A program made the translations under genes and the position numbers. A stretch of 64,000 nucleotides of DNA from DASQPR01 sp963831705 (GTDB lineage Bacteria > Actinomycetota > Actinomycetes > Mycobacteriales > Micromonosporaceae): positions 310,001 to 374,000 of the forward strand of contig CAWHRE010000010.1 in NCBI GenBank assembly GCA_963831705.1, given 5' to 3'. Below are positions 32,976-42,043 of the stretch, one piece after another. Within the stretch, counting starts at the first letter, position 1, and every line of letters starts with the position of its first letter. The notes under the pieces were generated by a model. It did no database searches. It saw nothing but the letters and a program-made list of their open reading frames with translations, and had not been told where the DNA came from.

Positions 32976-35458
32976 GGCCGGTCCGCCTCGATCTCGCCGG
33001 CTTCGCCGCCTTCCGTGAGCCCACCACCGTCGACTTCACCGACGCCGACTTCTTCGCCCTGGTCGGCCCGACCGGCTCCGGCAAGTCCACCGTGCTCGAC
33101 GCGATCTGCTTCGCGCTCTACGGCACGGTTCCCCGCTGGAACGACCGACGGGCGATCGCAAATGCGCTCGCACCGAGCGCGAACGAAGCCCGGGTCCGGC
33201 TGATCTTCGAATCCGGCGGCGATCGGTTCGCCGCCACCCGTGTCGTCCGGCGCGACGGCAAGGGCAAGGTCACCACGACCCACGCCGGTCTGGAACAGTT
33301 GCCGCCCGGGTTCGATGTGTCCAAACTCGACACCGGGTTGGCCGCCGAGGACATCGGCGACGTGCTCGCCGGTACGCCGGCCGAGATGGAAGAGGCGGTC
33401 ACGGCCACCGTCGGGCTGCCCTTCGACCAGTTCATCAGCTGCGTGATCCTCCCGCAGGGCCAGTTCGCGGAGTTCCTGCACGCGAAGCCCGCCGTACGGC
33501 AGCAAATCCTGGTCAACCTGCTCGGCCTGCACGTGTACGAGCGGATCCGGGAGCAGGCGACGGCGAAGGCGGTGCTCGCCGAAGCGCAGCTCTCTGCGAC
33601 CGACCGGCAGGTGGCCGCTTTTGCCGACGCGTCCGACGAAGCGATCGCCGAGGCCGCGGCGCGTTTGGATGCGCTGACTCGTCTCGTCTCCGATGTCGAC
33701 GTCGCCGTACCCCGGCTGACCGTGGCTCGACAGGCCGCGGAGTCGGCGCAAACGTCGCTGCGCAAGCTCGACGGCGATCTTCTGGCTCTGTCCGCGGTGG
33801 CCGCACCGGCCGGCGTGACCGAAGTCGCGCAGGCCGCGCTCGCGGCCCGGGTGGCTCAGGCCGAGGCGGCGGCGTTGGTGACCGCGGCCGAGGAGCGCGA
33901 AGAGAAGCTGCGCGGGGAGACCGCAGCGGCCGGCGACGCGAACGATCTGCGGCGGTCGCTCGATCTGCACAGCGAGCGGACCCGCGCGCAGGAACAGGCG
34001 TCGGCGGCGGGCGACGTGCTGGCGGCCGCGGAGGCGGAACACCGGTCGTCGACCGCGGCACTGGCCAAGGCGCAGAGCGCGCTCACCGTGGCCCGCGCGG
34101 TCGTGATGGCGGCGGAGACCGAGGTCGAGGCGGCACGTACCGCCGACCGAGCCGCCACGCTGCGACCGCATCTGGTCGAAGGCGAGCCGTGCCCAGTCTG
34201 CGAACAAACCGTCACGGTCGTGCCCGCGACGCCGGACGCGCCACGTCTGGCCGGCGCGAACGCCGCTCACGGCAAGGCGCAGACCGGCGTCAAGGACGCT
34301 GAGAAGGCGGTCACCACGCGTGACCGTGCGGTCCGCGATCTGGAGATGGCTCTCGCCGCCGCACGTGCCCAAGGTGAGCAGATCGCGACCCGGCTCACCG
34401 AACTCGACGCGCGCCTCGCCGACGCGCCCGGTCCGGCGGCGCTGCGCGACGAACTGCGCATCCTCAACGACCTGCAGATCCGGCTGGACGAGGCGGCCGT
34501 GTCGGTCCGCGAGGCACGCGACACGCTGCGGAAAGCGGCAGCCGCCGCGGTGCGAGCGGACGAACGTATTACCGCCGCGTGGCGCGCGTTCGACGCGACC
34601 CGGGACGGGATCGCCCGGCTGACGCCGCCGTCGGCCAACCGCGATGACCTCGCGCTCGCCTGGGACGACCTGACGTCGTGGGCGACGGGTGCGGGCGTCG
34701 AGCTGGCCCGGACCCGGACCGAACTCGTCAACCAGTCGCAGGCGGCGCTGGCCGAGGCGACGAATGCGGCGATCGCGATCACCACGCTGTTCGCCGAGGC
34801 GGGCGTACCCGAGGGTGCATCCAGTGCCAACGTCGATCACTCCCGGATCGCGACGATCGCGGTCGAGCAGGCCCGCGCCGCGCACGCCCGGATCGTGGAA
34901 CGCCGGGACCAGGCGGAGAAGCTACGTGCCGCCCGGGCCGAATCCGAACACGAGGCGCATGTCGCCCGCGCGCTCGCCCAACATCTCCGCGCGAACAACT
35001 TCGAGCGATGGCTGCTGGCCGAGGCGCTGGACGCGCTGGTCGACGGCGCCTCGACGATCCTGCGCGAGCTGTCCGGCGGTCAATACGATCTCGGTCACGA
35101 CAAGGGCGAATTCTTCGTCGTCGATCACCATGATGCGGCGCTGCGCCGTCCGGTGCGTACGCTATCGGGTGGCGAGACGTTCCAGGCGTCGCTGGCTCTG
35201 GCTCTGGCGCTGGCCGATCAACTCGCCGGCTTGTCCACAAGCGCGGCAAGCCTAGAATCGATCATGTTGGACGAAGGTTTTGGCACGCTTGATGCCGCGA
35301 CGCTCGATATCGTCGCGGCCACGCTGGAAAACCTGGCCGCACGAGGCGATCGGATGGTGGGCGTCGTGACACACGTATCCGCACTGGCAGAACGCATCCC
35401 GGTGCGCTTCGAGATCCACAAGGACGCTCGAACGGCGTACGTGGAGCGGGTGGGATAA
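32972..35458 (+). CDS. sbcC: SbcC/Rad50-type SMC-like ATPase
   Basis: An intact 828-residue Rad50-like protein. Walker A is GPTGSGKST (residues about 32-40), the Q-loop region is ILPQGQFAEFLHA. Long Ala/Glu-rich coiled coils flank a zinc hook CPVC (Cys407, Cys410), and the C-terminal half has the ABC signature LSGGETFQASLALALALAD, Walker B ESIMLDEGFGTLDAATL and the H-loop VTHVSALAE. It controls access of the SbcD nuclease to DNA ends and hairpins. The coiled coils are shorter than in E. coli SbcC. Intact, although two upstream genes of the same operon carry frameshifts. Confidence 0.96.
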   Translation: MRPVRLDLAGFAAFREPTTVDFTDADFFALVGPTGSGKSTVLDAICFALYGTVPRWNDRRAIANALAPSANEARVRLIFESGGDRFAATRVVRRDGKGKVTTTHAGLEQLPPGFDVSKLDTGLAAEDIGDVLAGTPAEMEEAVTATVGLPFDQFISCVILPQGQFAEFLHAKPAVRQQILVNLLGLHVYERIREQATAKAVLAEAQLSATDRQVAAFADASDEAIAEAAARLDALTRLVSDVDVAVPRLTVARQAAESAQTSLRKLDGDLLALSAVAAPAGVTEVAQAALAARVAQAEAAALVTAAEEREEKLRGETAAAGDANDLRRSLDLHSERTRAQEQASAAGDVLAAAEAEHRSSTAALAKAQSALTVARAVVMAAETEVEAARTADRAATLRPHLVEGEPCPVCEQTVTVVPATPDAPRLAGANAAHGKAQTGVKDAEKAVTTRDRAVRDLEMALAAARAQGEQIATRLTELDARLADAPGPAALRDELRILNDLQIRLDEAAVSVREARDTLRKAAAAAVRADERITAAWRAFDATRDGIARLTPPSANRDDLALAWDDLTSWATGAGVELARTRTELVNQSQAALAEATNAAIAITTLFAEAGVPEGASSANVDHSRIATIAVEQARAAHARIVERRDQAEKLRAARAESEHEAHVARALAQHLRANNFERWLLAEALDALVDGASTILRELSGGQYDLGHDKGEFFVVDHHDAALRRPVRTLSGGETFQASLALALALADQLAGLSTSAASLESIMLDEGFGTLDAATLDIVAATLENLAARGDRMVGVVTHVSALAERIPVRFEIHKDARTAYVERVG

Positions 35459-35464
35459 AAACTG

Positions 35465-36496
35465 ATGGCCGGACGCCTTTATCTCGATCCGTGGAGTCCC
35501 TCTTACGGGTCGGCGCTGGAGACGGCGGAGGACGGACCCGCCGCATCGAGCAGCGCGGCGCTGGACACCGATGTCGAGATGCCGGCCGGCGATTGGCATC
35601 CGATCGCGACTCCGGCCGACGTCGAGGCGCCCGAGGTCGTCCTGTTCGTCGACGGCGTACGCCGGATTGACGCGAACCTCAAGTGGGAGTCCGACGACAA
35701 GCCGTACCCGGACGCGGTGCTGGCCGCGTCGTACGCAGCCGGGGTCGTTCGGTGTGACCTCCGCAGCGGCTGCGCCGAACTGGCTACCCGCAAGGTCGGC
35801 CGAGGCCTGTTCACGGCCGCCGAAGAGCCGCCGACGCTCGGTGATCCCCCGGCTCGATACATCGGGCACAAGGTGTCCCGGGGTGAGCCGAAGGATCTCG
35901 AAAACGCGATGCAGGCGCAGATGCACGCGCTGGAAGTAGAGGTGTCGCTCGGCGCTCGAACGGCCGATGAGCTGCTGATCGTCGACGGGCCGCTGCAAGG
36001 ACGCACGCACCTGCCGAACGCGCTCGGCTACGTCAAGACGCACCGCTCGCGCTACCTGCCGGATCAGCTGTCCACCGTCGTCGCCGGTCTCGCCGCGGGT
36101 CAGCGATCGCCGGTCTTCCTGCTCGGCACGACGTGGCGCCGCTACACCTGGTACATGAGGTTGCCGGAACCGATCGGCTCCGGCTGGGCCGGCATCGTGC
36201 GGATCGAATGCCCGGCCGACCTCGACATATCCGCCGCGATCGGGCTGGCGCATCTGTCCACCGCCACGCTCCCCCGATTCGCTTCGGTGCCCTACAAGGA
36301 CCCGCGCGCACCGCAGAATCTGATCCCGATCGCCGGCCTCGAACGCCGCCTCCGGGGGCTGCTGGGCGATGCCCGCCTACTGCACCGCCAGCTCATGCGC
36401 GCGGTCGCCACGGCGTCGTTCGGGCCATCCGACCTCGGTGCCTCGGTTCCAGCACCCGCGTCGGTGTCCGCGCCACCGAGTACCGTTCGCACGTGA
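35465..36496 (+). CDS. nurA: NurA-like nuclease domain protein
   Basis: A 343-residue protein starting 6 bp after sbcC. Although weakly conserved, it shows the NurA pattern in order: VVLFVDGVRRID (Asp63, the first metal ligand), LLIVDGPLQG (Asp174), the GYVKTH strand (Lys191), RYTWYMRL, GIVRIECP, and the C-terminal LPRFASVPYKDPRAPQNLIPI block that corresponds to the P(Y)P.PL..A segment. NurA is a 5'-3' nuclease that acts with HerA in end resection, which fits the operon. The tail is Ala/Ser/Val-rich. The assignment is by motif and context; I could not run a profile search. Confidence 0.72.
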   Translation: MAGRLYLDPWSPSYGSALETAEDGPAASSSAALDTDVEMPAGDWHPIATPADVEAPEVVLFVDGVRRIDANLKWESDDKPYPDAVLAASYAAGVVRCDLRSGCAELATRKVGRGLFTAAEEPPTLGDPPARYIGHKVSRGEPKDLENAMQAQMHALEVEVSLGARTADELLIVDGPLQGRTHLPNALGYVKTHRSRYLPDQLSTVVAGLAAGQRSPVFLLGTTWRRYTWYMRLPEPIGSGWAGIVRIECPADLDISAAIGLAHLSTATLPRFASVPYKDPRAPQNLIPIAGLERRLRGLLGDARLLHRQLMRAVATASFGPSDLGASVPAPASVSAPPSTVRT

Positions 36497-37434
36497 GTCC
36501 GACCCGCACGCTGGCCCTGCCCGACCACTACGACTTCCGGGGCACGCTCGGCCCGCTCGCGATGAACGGGCACGACCCGTGCGCCCGGATCGGCGGTCGC
36601 GAAGCCTGGTGGACGGCCCGCACACCGGACGGCCCGGCGACGCTGCATCTCGCGCGCGAAGGTGCGCGGTTGGTCGCGACCGCGTACGGTCCGGGGTCCG
36701 CGTGGGCGCTCGATCGGGCGGACGCGGTGGCCGGGCTCCGCGACGATGTCACGGAATTCGGTGCACTTGCCGAGACCCACCCGGCGGTACGCGCAGCCTT
36801 CCACGACCATCCCGGCCTGCGAATGACGGCGACCGGCCGGATCTTCGCGCACCTGATCCCAGTGATCCTGACGCAGAAGGTGACCGGTCTGGAAGCATCC
36901 CGGGCGTACCTGGGGATCGCTCGGGCCTTTGGCGAGCCCGCACCGGGGCCGCTCGCGAGTCTGTTTCTGCCGGCGCTCGCCGAGACGATCGCGGCCACGC
37001 CGTACTGGGCGTTCCACCGATTCGGCCTGGAACAGCGGCGCGCCGACACGCTGCGACGGGCTGCGGCGATGGGCGACCGGCTCGACCGGGCACCGGATGT
37101 CGAGACCGCCACGAAGCTGCTGATGTCGATCCCGGGCATCGGTATCTGGACCGTCGCCGAGGTGGTCCGCCTCGCGTACGGCGACCCGGACGCGGTTACC
37201 GTCGGCGACTACCACGTACCGAACCACGTCGTGTACGCGCTGACCGGCGCCGCCCGGGCCGGCGCCCGTGACGGTACACCCGGCCGGATTTCGTCGGCCG
37301 ACGCTCGCATGCTGGAAGTGCTGGAACCGTTCCGGCCACAACGCGCCCGCGTCGTGCAGATGCTGCTGGCCACCGGCGTGAGCGCGCCGAAGTTCGGCCC
37401 GCGCTCACCGGTCCGTTCGTTCGCCCGCTTCTAA
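36493..37434 (+). CDS. AlkA-like HhH-GPD DNA glycosylase
   Basis: A 313-residue DNA-3-methyladenine glycosylase II-like enzyme that removes damaged bases. The helix-hairpin-helix and catalytic region read LLMSIPGIGIWTVAEVVR, LAYGDPDAVTVGDYHVPN; the Asp in VGDYH is the expected catalytic residue. An N-terminal AlkA-like beta domain (LALPDHYDFRGTLGPLAMNG) precedes it. Its GTG start overlaps the nurA-like stop (GTGA), so the gene seems to belong to the herA-sbcD-sbcC-nurA transcript. A longer in-frame start at 36133 overlaps nurA and is rejected. Confidence 0.88.
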   Translation: MSPTRTLALPDHYDFRGTLGPLAMNGHDPCARIGGREAWWTARTPDGPATLHLAREGARLVATAYGPGSAWALDRADAVAGLRDDVTEFGALAETHPAVRAAFHDHPGLRMTATGRIFAHLIPVILTQKVTGLEASRAYLGIARAFGEPAPGPLASLFLPALAETIAATPYWAFHRFGLEQRRADTLRRAAAMGDRLDRAPDVETATKLLMSIPGIGIWTVAEVVRLAYGDPDAVTVGDYHVPNHVVYALTGAARAGARDGTPGRISSADARMLEVLEPFRPQRARVVQMLLATGVSAPKFGPRSPVRSFARF

Positions 37435-37441
37435 CCGAGTT

Positions 37442-38176
37442 CTAGCGGCCGGCGCCTGCGGCGGCGCTTTGCGGCCGCTTGCGCAAGTCGAGCGGGATGG
37501 CCGCTTCCAGGGACGGATCCGACGCCCGCAGACGACGAACCGACCAGGCCGTGAACGCCAGCAACAACGCGTACGGCGGGTAGCCGAGCAGCAACCGCGC
37601 CACGCCCAGCGCCGTTCCCGAATCGTGCGCTCCGGTGTGCTTGAAGATGACCGCCTGGATGCCGACCTTCACCAGGTATGTCACCGACCACAGGATGGTC
37701 AGGTAGTTGAAGTGCCGGACCATCTTCGGCTGCTGCCGCCATTCCATGCTGCCGCCCGCCGCGAGCAGCGACCAGACCCAGCCGATCAGCGGGCGCCGGA
37801 ACGGCACGGACAACAGCATGGCCACGCCGTACGCCCCGGACAGGATGATCCCCGGCAGGTAGAACTCCTTCGTGCTGCCGGTCTTCCACGCGATGAACGC
37901 GCCGATGCCGACGCCGAACAAGCCGTTGACCGCGTTCCGGATCGTCTCGCGGCGGGTCAGCCGGTAGATCGCGATCGCCACCGCGGACGCGGCCGAGATG
38001 ACGATCGCCCAGTTCAGCGTGCCGATGATGTTGGCGACGACGAAGATCAGGACCGGGATGCTGGACTCGACCACGCCGCGTACGCCGCCGAGCTGCTCCG
38101 CGAGCTGCTCGGAAAACGTCGGCAGGACCTCTTCGGTGTCGGCCTCGGCGTGCGTGTTGCGGTCGTCGCGCGTCAT
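37442..38176 (-). CDS. DUF3159 membrane protein
   Basis: A 244-residue polytopic protein with six hydrophobic segments between residues 37 and 215; typical blocks are EQLGGVRGVVESSIPVLIFV, TRRETIRNAVNGLFGVGIGAF, YLPGIILSGAYG and FRRPLIGWVWSLL. This is the DUF3159 family, restricted to actinobacteria and found next to the OB-fold gene near dut/sigA. Function unknown. It ends 7 bp from the convergent glycosylase gene. Confidence 0.9.
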   Translation of the reverse strand: MTRDDRNTHAEADTEEVLPTFSEQLAEQLGGVRGVVESSIPVLIFVVANIIGTLNWAIVISAASAVAIAIYRLTRRETIRNAVNGLFGVGIGAFIAWKTGSTKEFYLPGIILSGAYGVAMLLSVPFRRPLIGWVWSLLAAGGSMEWRQQPKMVRHFNYLTILWSVTYLVKVGIQAVIFKHTGAHDSGTALGVARLLLGYPPYALLLAFTAWSVRRLRASDPSLEAAIPLDLRKRPQSAAAGAGR

Positions 38177-38229
38177 GGTCGTCTCACCATCGGGGTCGTC
38201 GGGTGGGCTGGTCAGGACCGGATCCGGGC

Positions 38230-38736
38230 TCAGAGCTTCGGCGCCTCAAGTTCGTACTGCGGATTGAAGATGACTTTACGGTCGCCGCGAACCGCAACGC
38301 GACCCTTCGCCGTCATCTGTCGACCCGGCTCGATCCCCGGGATCTGGCGACGGCCGAGGAACACCAGCGTGACGACGTCGCTTCCGTCGTAAAGATCGGC
38401 TTCCAGGGTCGGCAGATTCGTCCGAGGCGTATAGACGACGGTACGGAGTCTGCCGGTCACGCTCACCATCTCGCCGCGACAGATCCCGCGAGCCAACGCA
38501 CACCCGGAGGCGGCGGCTCCACGCTGCAACTCCTCGGCATCAAGCTCGGCCTCGCTGGCGGTGAACTTACGGAAGATCCGACGAATGGGCGAAGAACGCT
38601 CAACGGCAACCATGCGGTCGACCTCACCCTCCTCTGCGGGCCGAGCTGCGTCGGCCGGCAAGGTAAGCGTACGACCAATAGACGTGTTTGAGCTGCTGCC
38701 GGATGACGAATTCACCGGCATGGACGTAAGCGGCAC
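38230..38736 (-). CDS. OB-fold nucleic-acid-binding domain protein
   Basis: A 168-residue protein, of which the last 120 residues match the actinobacterial OB-fold family next to DUF3159 (Rv2694c-like): RIFRKFTASEAELDAEELQRGA, GEMVSVTGRLRTVVYTPRTNLPTLEADLYDG, VTLVFLGRRQIPGIEPGRQM, and RVAVRGDRKVIFNPQYEL. The first 40 residues are poorly conserved and the ATG in MVAVERSS (about residue 42) is an alternative start. Molecular role unknown; nucleic acid binding is inferred from the fold. Confidence 0.85.
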   Translation of the reverse strand: MPLTSMPVNSSSGSSSNTSIGRTLTLPADAARPAEEGEVDRMVAVERSSPIRRIFRKFTASEAELDAEELQRGAAASGCALARGICRGEMVSVTGRLRTVVYTPRTNLPTLEADLYDGSDVVTLVFLGRRQIPGIEPGRQMTAKGRVAVRGDRKVIFNPQYELEAPKL

Positions 38737-38738
38737 GA

Positions 38739-39734
38739 TTACTCCGAACGGCGGGGGCGAGGGGAGGGACGTCGCCGGTCGGCAGCGCTGTTATCGCTCT
38801 CGACCGCCGGCGTGGGCGCAGCGCCATTGCCGCTGTTGCCATTGACGGAGTTGGTGCCTCCGCCATAAACCGTGCCGGCGGAACCATTCACGCCGGAGCC
38901 GTACACCGAACCGTTGTTCGTGGATGCCTGGGCCGAGGCACCCTGATCTGCCGCGGCCGGTGCGTTCTGAGCCGCGGCATTCGCCTTCGCGGCCTCCGCG
39001 ATTTCACGCGGCAGCCGTAGCGGCAGCGCCTCACGTACCGGCATCGCCTCCCGTCCACGGTCGACCACGAGACCGCGCAGGCAAACGCCGAGCGGCCCGG
39101 CGGAGGACGGGTCCGCCGCGGCCGCGCCCTGGTAAACCGCGCGCAGCATCCAGCGCGGGCCATCGATGCCGATAAAGCGGAGATCCATCATGCCGTCGGT
39201 GTTACGCACCCGAGCCCGCAATTCGGTCCCGTACGTTCCGCGTACTTCCTCGACTGCCACGCCATCACTGAAGAGAGAGGTTCGGATCTCTTCTCGAACC
39301 TCGTCCCAGATGCCCTCGGTACGAGGTGCGGCAAAGACGCCCAGTTGCAGCGCGCTGCCTTCGTATGCGAGCACCACCTGTTGGATCACGCCTTCGGCAT
39401 TCGCCTGTACGCGGACTTCGACGCCTTCGATCGACGGAATCTGCAGGCTGCCGAGATCGACGCGTACTACGCCGGCCGGTGCCTCGGTGATGTCGTACGG
39501 CCCGTTCAGCTCGACGTCATCGGTGACCGCGGGGGTACGTCGGTGTGGCGTCGTTCGATCCCGGGCCGCGCCGTCCGATCCGTCGTAGCCGGCCGACTCG
39601 CCGTCGTCGCCAGGGCGGGAATGCCGTCCGGATCGGCGAGGGTCGTCCGCAGAGTGGCGTCCGCCACTCCCGCTACCTCGGGAGAACTTCACCGCTCCGC
39701 CTTTCTTCGCTGACTGTTCGGTCCGGTAGGACAT
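38739..39734 (-). CDS. DUF3710 protein
   Basis: A 331-residue soluble protein of the DUF3710 family: GPYDITEAPAGVVRVDLGSLQIP, EGIWDEVREEIRTSLFSDG, GTYGTELRARV and FIGIDGPRWMLRAVYQG. The first 70 residues are Arg/Gly/Asp-rich; the last 90 are an Asn/Gly/Ser-rich low-complexity tail. A GTG at 39692 (MKFSRGSGSG) with a GGCGGAG upstream is a plausible alternative start. Located between dut and the OB-fold gene as in other actinobacteria. Function unknown. Confidence 0.88.
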   Translation of the reverse strand: MSYRTEQSAKKGGAVKFSRGSGSGGRHSADDPRRSGRHSRPGDDGESAGYDGSDGAARDRTTPHRRTPAVTDDVELNGPYDITEAPAGVVRVDLGSLQIPSIEGVEVRVQANAEGVIQQVVLAYEGSALQLGVFAAPRTEGIWDEVREEIRTSLFSDGVAVEEVRGTYGTELRARVRNTDGMMDLRFIGIDGPRWMLRAVYQGAAAADPSSAGPLGVCLRGLVVDRGREAMPVREALPLRLPREIAEAAKANAAAQNAPAAADQGASAQASTNNGSVYGSGVNGSAGTVYGGGTNSVNGNSGNGAAPTPAVESDNSAADRRRPSPRPRRSE

Positions 39735-39746
39735 CGCCGCGCCACT

Positions 39747-40214
39747 CTAGCCGAGGAGTCCGGTGTGGCCGCCAGTCGATCCGTGCCCGCCCGTACCGCG
39801 TGCCGAATCCGATAGCTCTTCGGCGCCGTAAAAGTGTGCACGCTCCACCCGCTGCACGACAAGTTGCGCTATTCGGTCACCGCGGGAGATGACGGCAGGT
39901 GTTATCGGATCGTGATTGATCAGAATGACCATGATCTCGCCCCGGTATCCGGCGTCCACGGTTCCGGGTGCGTTCAGCACGGTCACACCGAGACGGGCGG
40001 CGAGCCCGGAGCGCGGGTGGACGAGCCCGACGTATCCGTCCGGGAGTTCGATCGCGAGACCGGTCGGGACCATCGCACGCCCACCGCCCGGCGGGATCTC
40101 CACGTCGGTCGCCGCATGCAGGTCTGCACCGGCGTCGCCGGGGTGCGCGTAGAACGGCATCGGAAGACCCGGATCCAGCTGCCGTACGGCGATCCGCACC
40201 TGATCTTGACTCAC
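39747..40214 (-). CDS. dut: dUTP diphosphatase
   Basis: A 155-residue trimeric dUTPase that hydrolyses dUTP to dUMP and PPi, keeping uracil out of DNA. All five motifs are visible: HPGDAGADL, HPRSGLAARLG, NAPGTVDAGYRGEI, RGDRIAQLVVQRV and the C-terminal Gly-rich RGTGGHGSTGGHTG. The GTG at 40214 has GGAGGACGAC directly upstream. The much longer open frame to 40850 is antisense to the DUF3093 gene and is rejected. Confidence 0.97.
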   Translation of the reverse strand: MSQDQVRIAVRQLDPGLPMPFYAHPGDAGADLHAATDVEIPPGGGRAMVPTGLAIELPDGYVGLVHPRSGLAARLGVTVLNAPGTVDAGYRGEIMVILINHDPITPAVISRGDRIAQLVVQRVERAHFYGAEELSDSARGTGGHGSTGGHTGLLG

Positions 40215-40295
40215 GTCGTCCTCCACGATCCGCGCGCTACCGACATCTCTACCGACGTTCACGACAGGGCTAACGAGCGGCACCCCGTCGTGGCA

Positions 40296-40301
40296 TACCC
40301 T
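40296..40301 (+). promoter_or_regulatory. -10-like element giving a probably leaderless DUF3093 mRNA
   Basis: taccct, 6 bases before the GTG at 40308, fits TANNNT; no Shine-Dalgarno sequence separates it from the start, so transcription should begin at or next to the start codon. No clear -35 box is seen. Confidence 0.5.
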
Positions 40302-40307
40302 CGCAGG

Positions 40308-40799
40308 GTGGCACAGGCTCCCGAATTTTCGTACTCCGAGCGTCTCAACGTCCCGTGGTGGGCGTGGCCGACCGGGATCGCGCTCGCGTCGTTCGCGGCG
40401 GCGGAGATCTTCCTCGGCGCGAATCCGCTGTACAACTGGATCCCGTACGCGATTTTCGTGCCTCTGGTCGTGGTCGGGCTGTGGCGATTGGGCGGCATCG
40501 TGATCCGGGTCGACCGAGGCGGTGACGACGCCGAACTCCGGGTCGACGACGCACACATTCCTGTGTCCTTCATCACTGAAGTCAACATCTTGGACGCTGA
40601 GGCCAAGCGTCAGCTGCTGGGCCCGTTCGCCGTACCCCATGTGTTCGCGATTCAGCGACCGTGGGTCCGGGATGCGATCCGGGTCGTGATCGACGACCCG
40701 GCCGATCCGACGCCGTACTGGGTGATCAGTACGCGCCGACCGGCCGCGCTCGCGCAGGCGATCATCGTCGCTCGAACGCTGGCGGTCGGAGCGGTTTAG
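40308..40799 (+). CDS. DUF3093 membrane protein
   Basis: A 163-residue protein of the DUF3093 family with two hydrophobic segments (about residues 15-35 and 43-62): YSERLNVPWWAWPTGIALAS, followed by a soluble part RVDDAHIPVSFITEVNILDAE, QRPWVRDAIRVVIDDPADPTPYWVISTRRP. Divergent from dut, as in mycobacteria. I chose the GTG at 40308 because it starts the conserved AQAPEFSYSERL; the frame to 39834 is antisense to dut. Function unknown. Confidence 0.88.
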   Translation: MAQAPEFSYSERLNVPWWAWPTGIALASFAAAEIFLGANPLYNWIPYAIFVPLVVVGLWRLGGIVIRVDRGGDDAELRVDDAHIPVSFITEVNILDAEAKRQLLGPFAVPHVFAIQRPWVRDAIRVVIDDPADPTPYWVISTRRPAALAQAIIVARTLAVGAV

Positions 40800-40809
40800 C
40801 GCAGCGCTG

Positions 40810-41652
40810 TTAGTCCGGCTCGATCGCGGGGCGGACCTTGCGCAGGTCATCGCGGATGTGCGAGGCCAACGACAGGGTCGCGCGCCGGTTCAGATAGCTC
40901 GCCACGGCTGCACCGGTAAGCATCGGGCCGTAGCTGGTCAGGTTGCGCCCGAACCGCTTGAGCAGCCGGTCGCGAAGCTCTTTGCGGACACCTGTACCGA
41001 GCACCGCCGCTGCGGCCACGCCGGGCATCAGCGGATTGACGCCGCGTCGCTGAGCCCACGAATGCAGCAGCGTCACCGTACGGGCCGTGCCGGAACCTCG
41101 GATCGGGGCGCCGAAGAGTTCGTGCAGCTCACCGATTAGCTTGACCTCGATCGCGACGACCGCGACGGTCTCCGTCGCCAGCAGGATCGGTGCGGTCAGA
41201 AGCGTCGGTGTGGCGGCCCACTCAACCGCCGCAATACCGCCACCGGCCGCTCCGACCGCGGCGGTGGCACGGGACGCGTTGCGGACGAGCCGATCCGCGA
41301 TTTCGTTGTCGGTCTGGCCCGGAAAGTGTTCGCGGAGTTTGTTCACGTCACGGATGGGGAGATGCGGAACGACCTCGCCGAGCGTGTCGGCGATCCACCG
41401 CATCGCGGCACTCGGTTTGAAGACGTCCGCCATGCCGCGCAAGCGAAGCTGGTTGGCGAGCCGGCCGAGGGCACGCCGACGCCCGGCCGCATCGAGATCG
41501 TCATCGGCCAACGCGGCGATCGTGCCGCCGAGTGCATCCGGCGTCGCCGCTGCGGCATCGATTGGTACTTCGGGCTCGACGGACGGTTCACCGTCGGAGC
41601 CGGGGCTGCCCGGCACTACGCCGGGCAACCGCTCCTCGTTCGTGTCCGTCAT
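40810..41652 (-). CDS. Conserved hypothetical protein with hydrophobic central segments
   Basis: A 280-residue protein not recognised with confidence. An acidic, Pro-rich N-terminus (about 45 residues) leads to a helical part (RRRALGRLANQLRLRGMADVF, LPIRDVNKLREHFPG), then Ala/Gly-rich hydrophobic stretches (about 125-170) and a Leu/Arg-rich end with a Gly/Ala helix (GVAAAAVLGTG). It could be a peripheral or EcsC-like membrane protein. The ATG at 41652 has AGAAGGAGG 5 bases upstream, so I prefer it over 41694. It is convergent with DUF3093. Confidence 0.75.
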   Translation of the reverse strand: MTDTNEERLPGVVPGSPGSDGEPSVEPEVPIDAAAATPDALGGTIAALADDDLDAAGRRRALGRLANQLRLRGMADVFKPSAAMRWIADTLGEVVPHLPIRDVNKLREHFPGQTDNEIADRLVRNASRATAAVGAAGGGIAAVEWAATPTLLTAPILLATETVAVVAIEVKLIGELHELFGAPIRGSGTARTVTLLHSWAQRRGVNPLMPGVAAAAVLGTGVRKELRDRLLKRFGRNLTSYGPMLTGAAVASYLNRRATLSLASHIRDDLRKVRPAIEPD

Positions 41653-41746
41653 CGCCGCCTCCTTCTGGTTGGCACGCTCGTCGGATTCGATCATGTCGAA
41701 GTCCGCAGCGCTAACCGTACGACGTGACGTCTATGCCCACATTGCC

Positions 41747-42043
41747 TCAGGCACATTCCTTACAGATGAGTTGACCATTCTTCTCGCTGGCTAGCTGGCT
41801 GCGGTGATGCACCAGGAAGCAACGCGAGCAGCGGAACTCGTCGACCTGCATCGGCAGGACCTTGACGGTCAGCTCCTCATCGGCGAGGTCGGCGCCGGGC
41901 AGCTCGAAGCTCTCGGCGACTTCGGTCTCGTCGACGTCCACGACGGCGGACTGCGAGTCCGTCCGACGCGACTTGAGCTCTTCCAAGCTGTCCTCGCCGA
42001 GGTCGACCTCGTCGCGACGCGGGGCGTCGTAGTCGGTGGCCAT
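41747..42043 (-). CDS. DUF4193 zinc-ribbon protein
   Basis: A 98-residue acidic protein of the DUF4193 family: ATDYDAPRRDEVDLGEDSLEELK at the start and a C-terminal zinc ribbon with CSRC and CKEC pairs (DEFRCSRCFLVHHRSQL ... LICKECA). Conserved beside dut and sigA in actinobacteria. AGGAG precedes the ATG. The function is unknown, but the acidic domain plus zinc ribbon suggests a protein- or RNA polymerase-binding role. Confidence 0.93.
   Translation of the reverse strand: MATDYDAPRRDEVDLGEDSLEELKSRRTDSQSAVVDVDETEVAESFELPGADLADEELTVKVLPMQVDEFRCSRCFLVHHRSQLASEKNGQLICKECA

Noticed and set aside
32954..34885. A 643-codon open frame on the minus strand, and similar long frames opposite murC, ftsI, murF and other genes
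   Set aside because: They run antisense to clear genes of known families, are Arg/Gly/His-rich and arise from the high-GC third-position bias; no recognisable domains.
39834..40307. N-terminal extension of the DUF3093 frame into dut
   Set aside because: It lies antisense to dut; the conserved family start begins at the GTG 40308.
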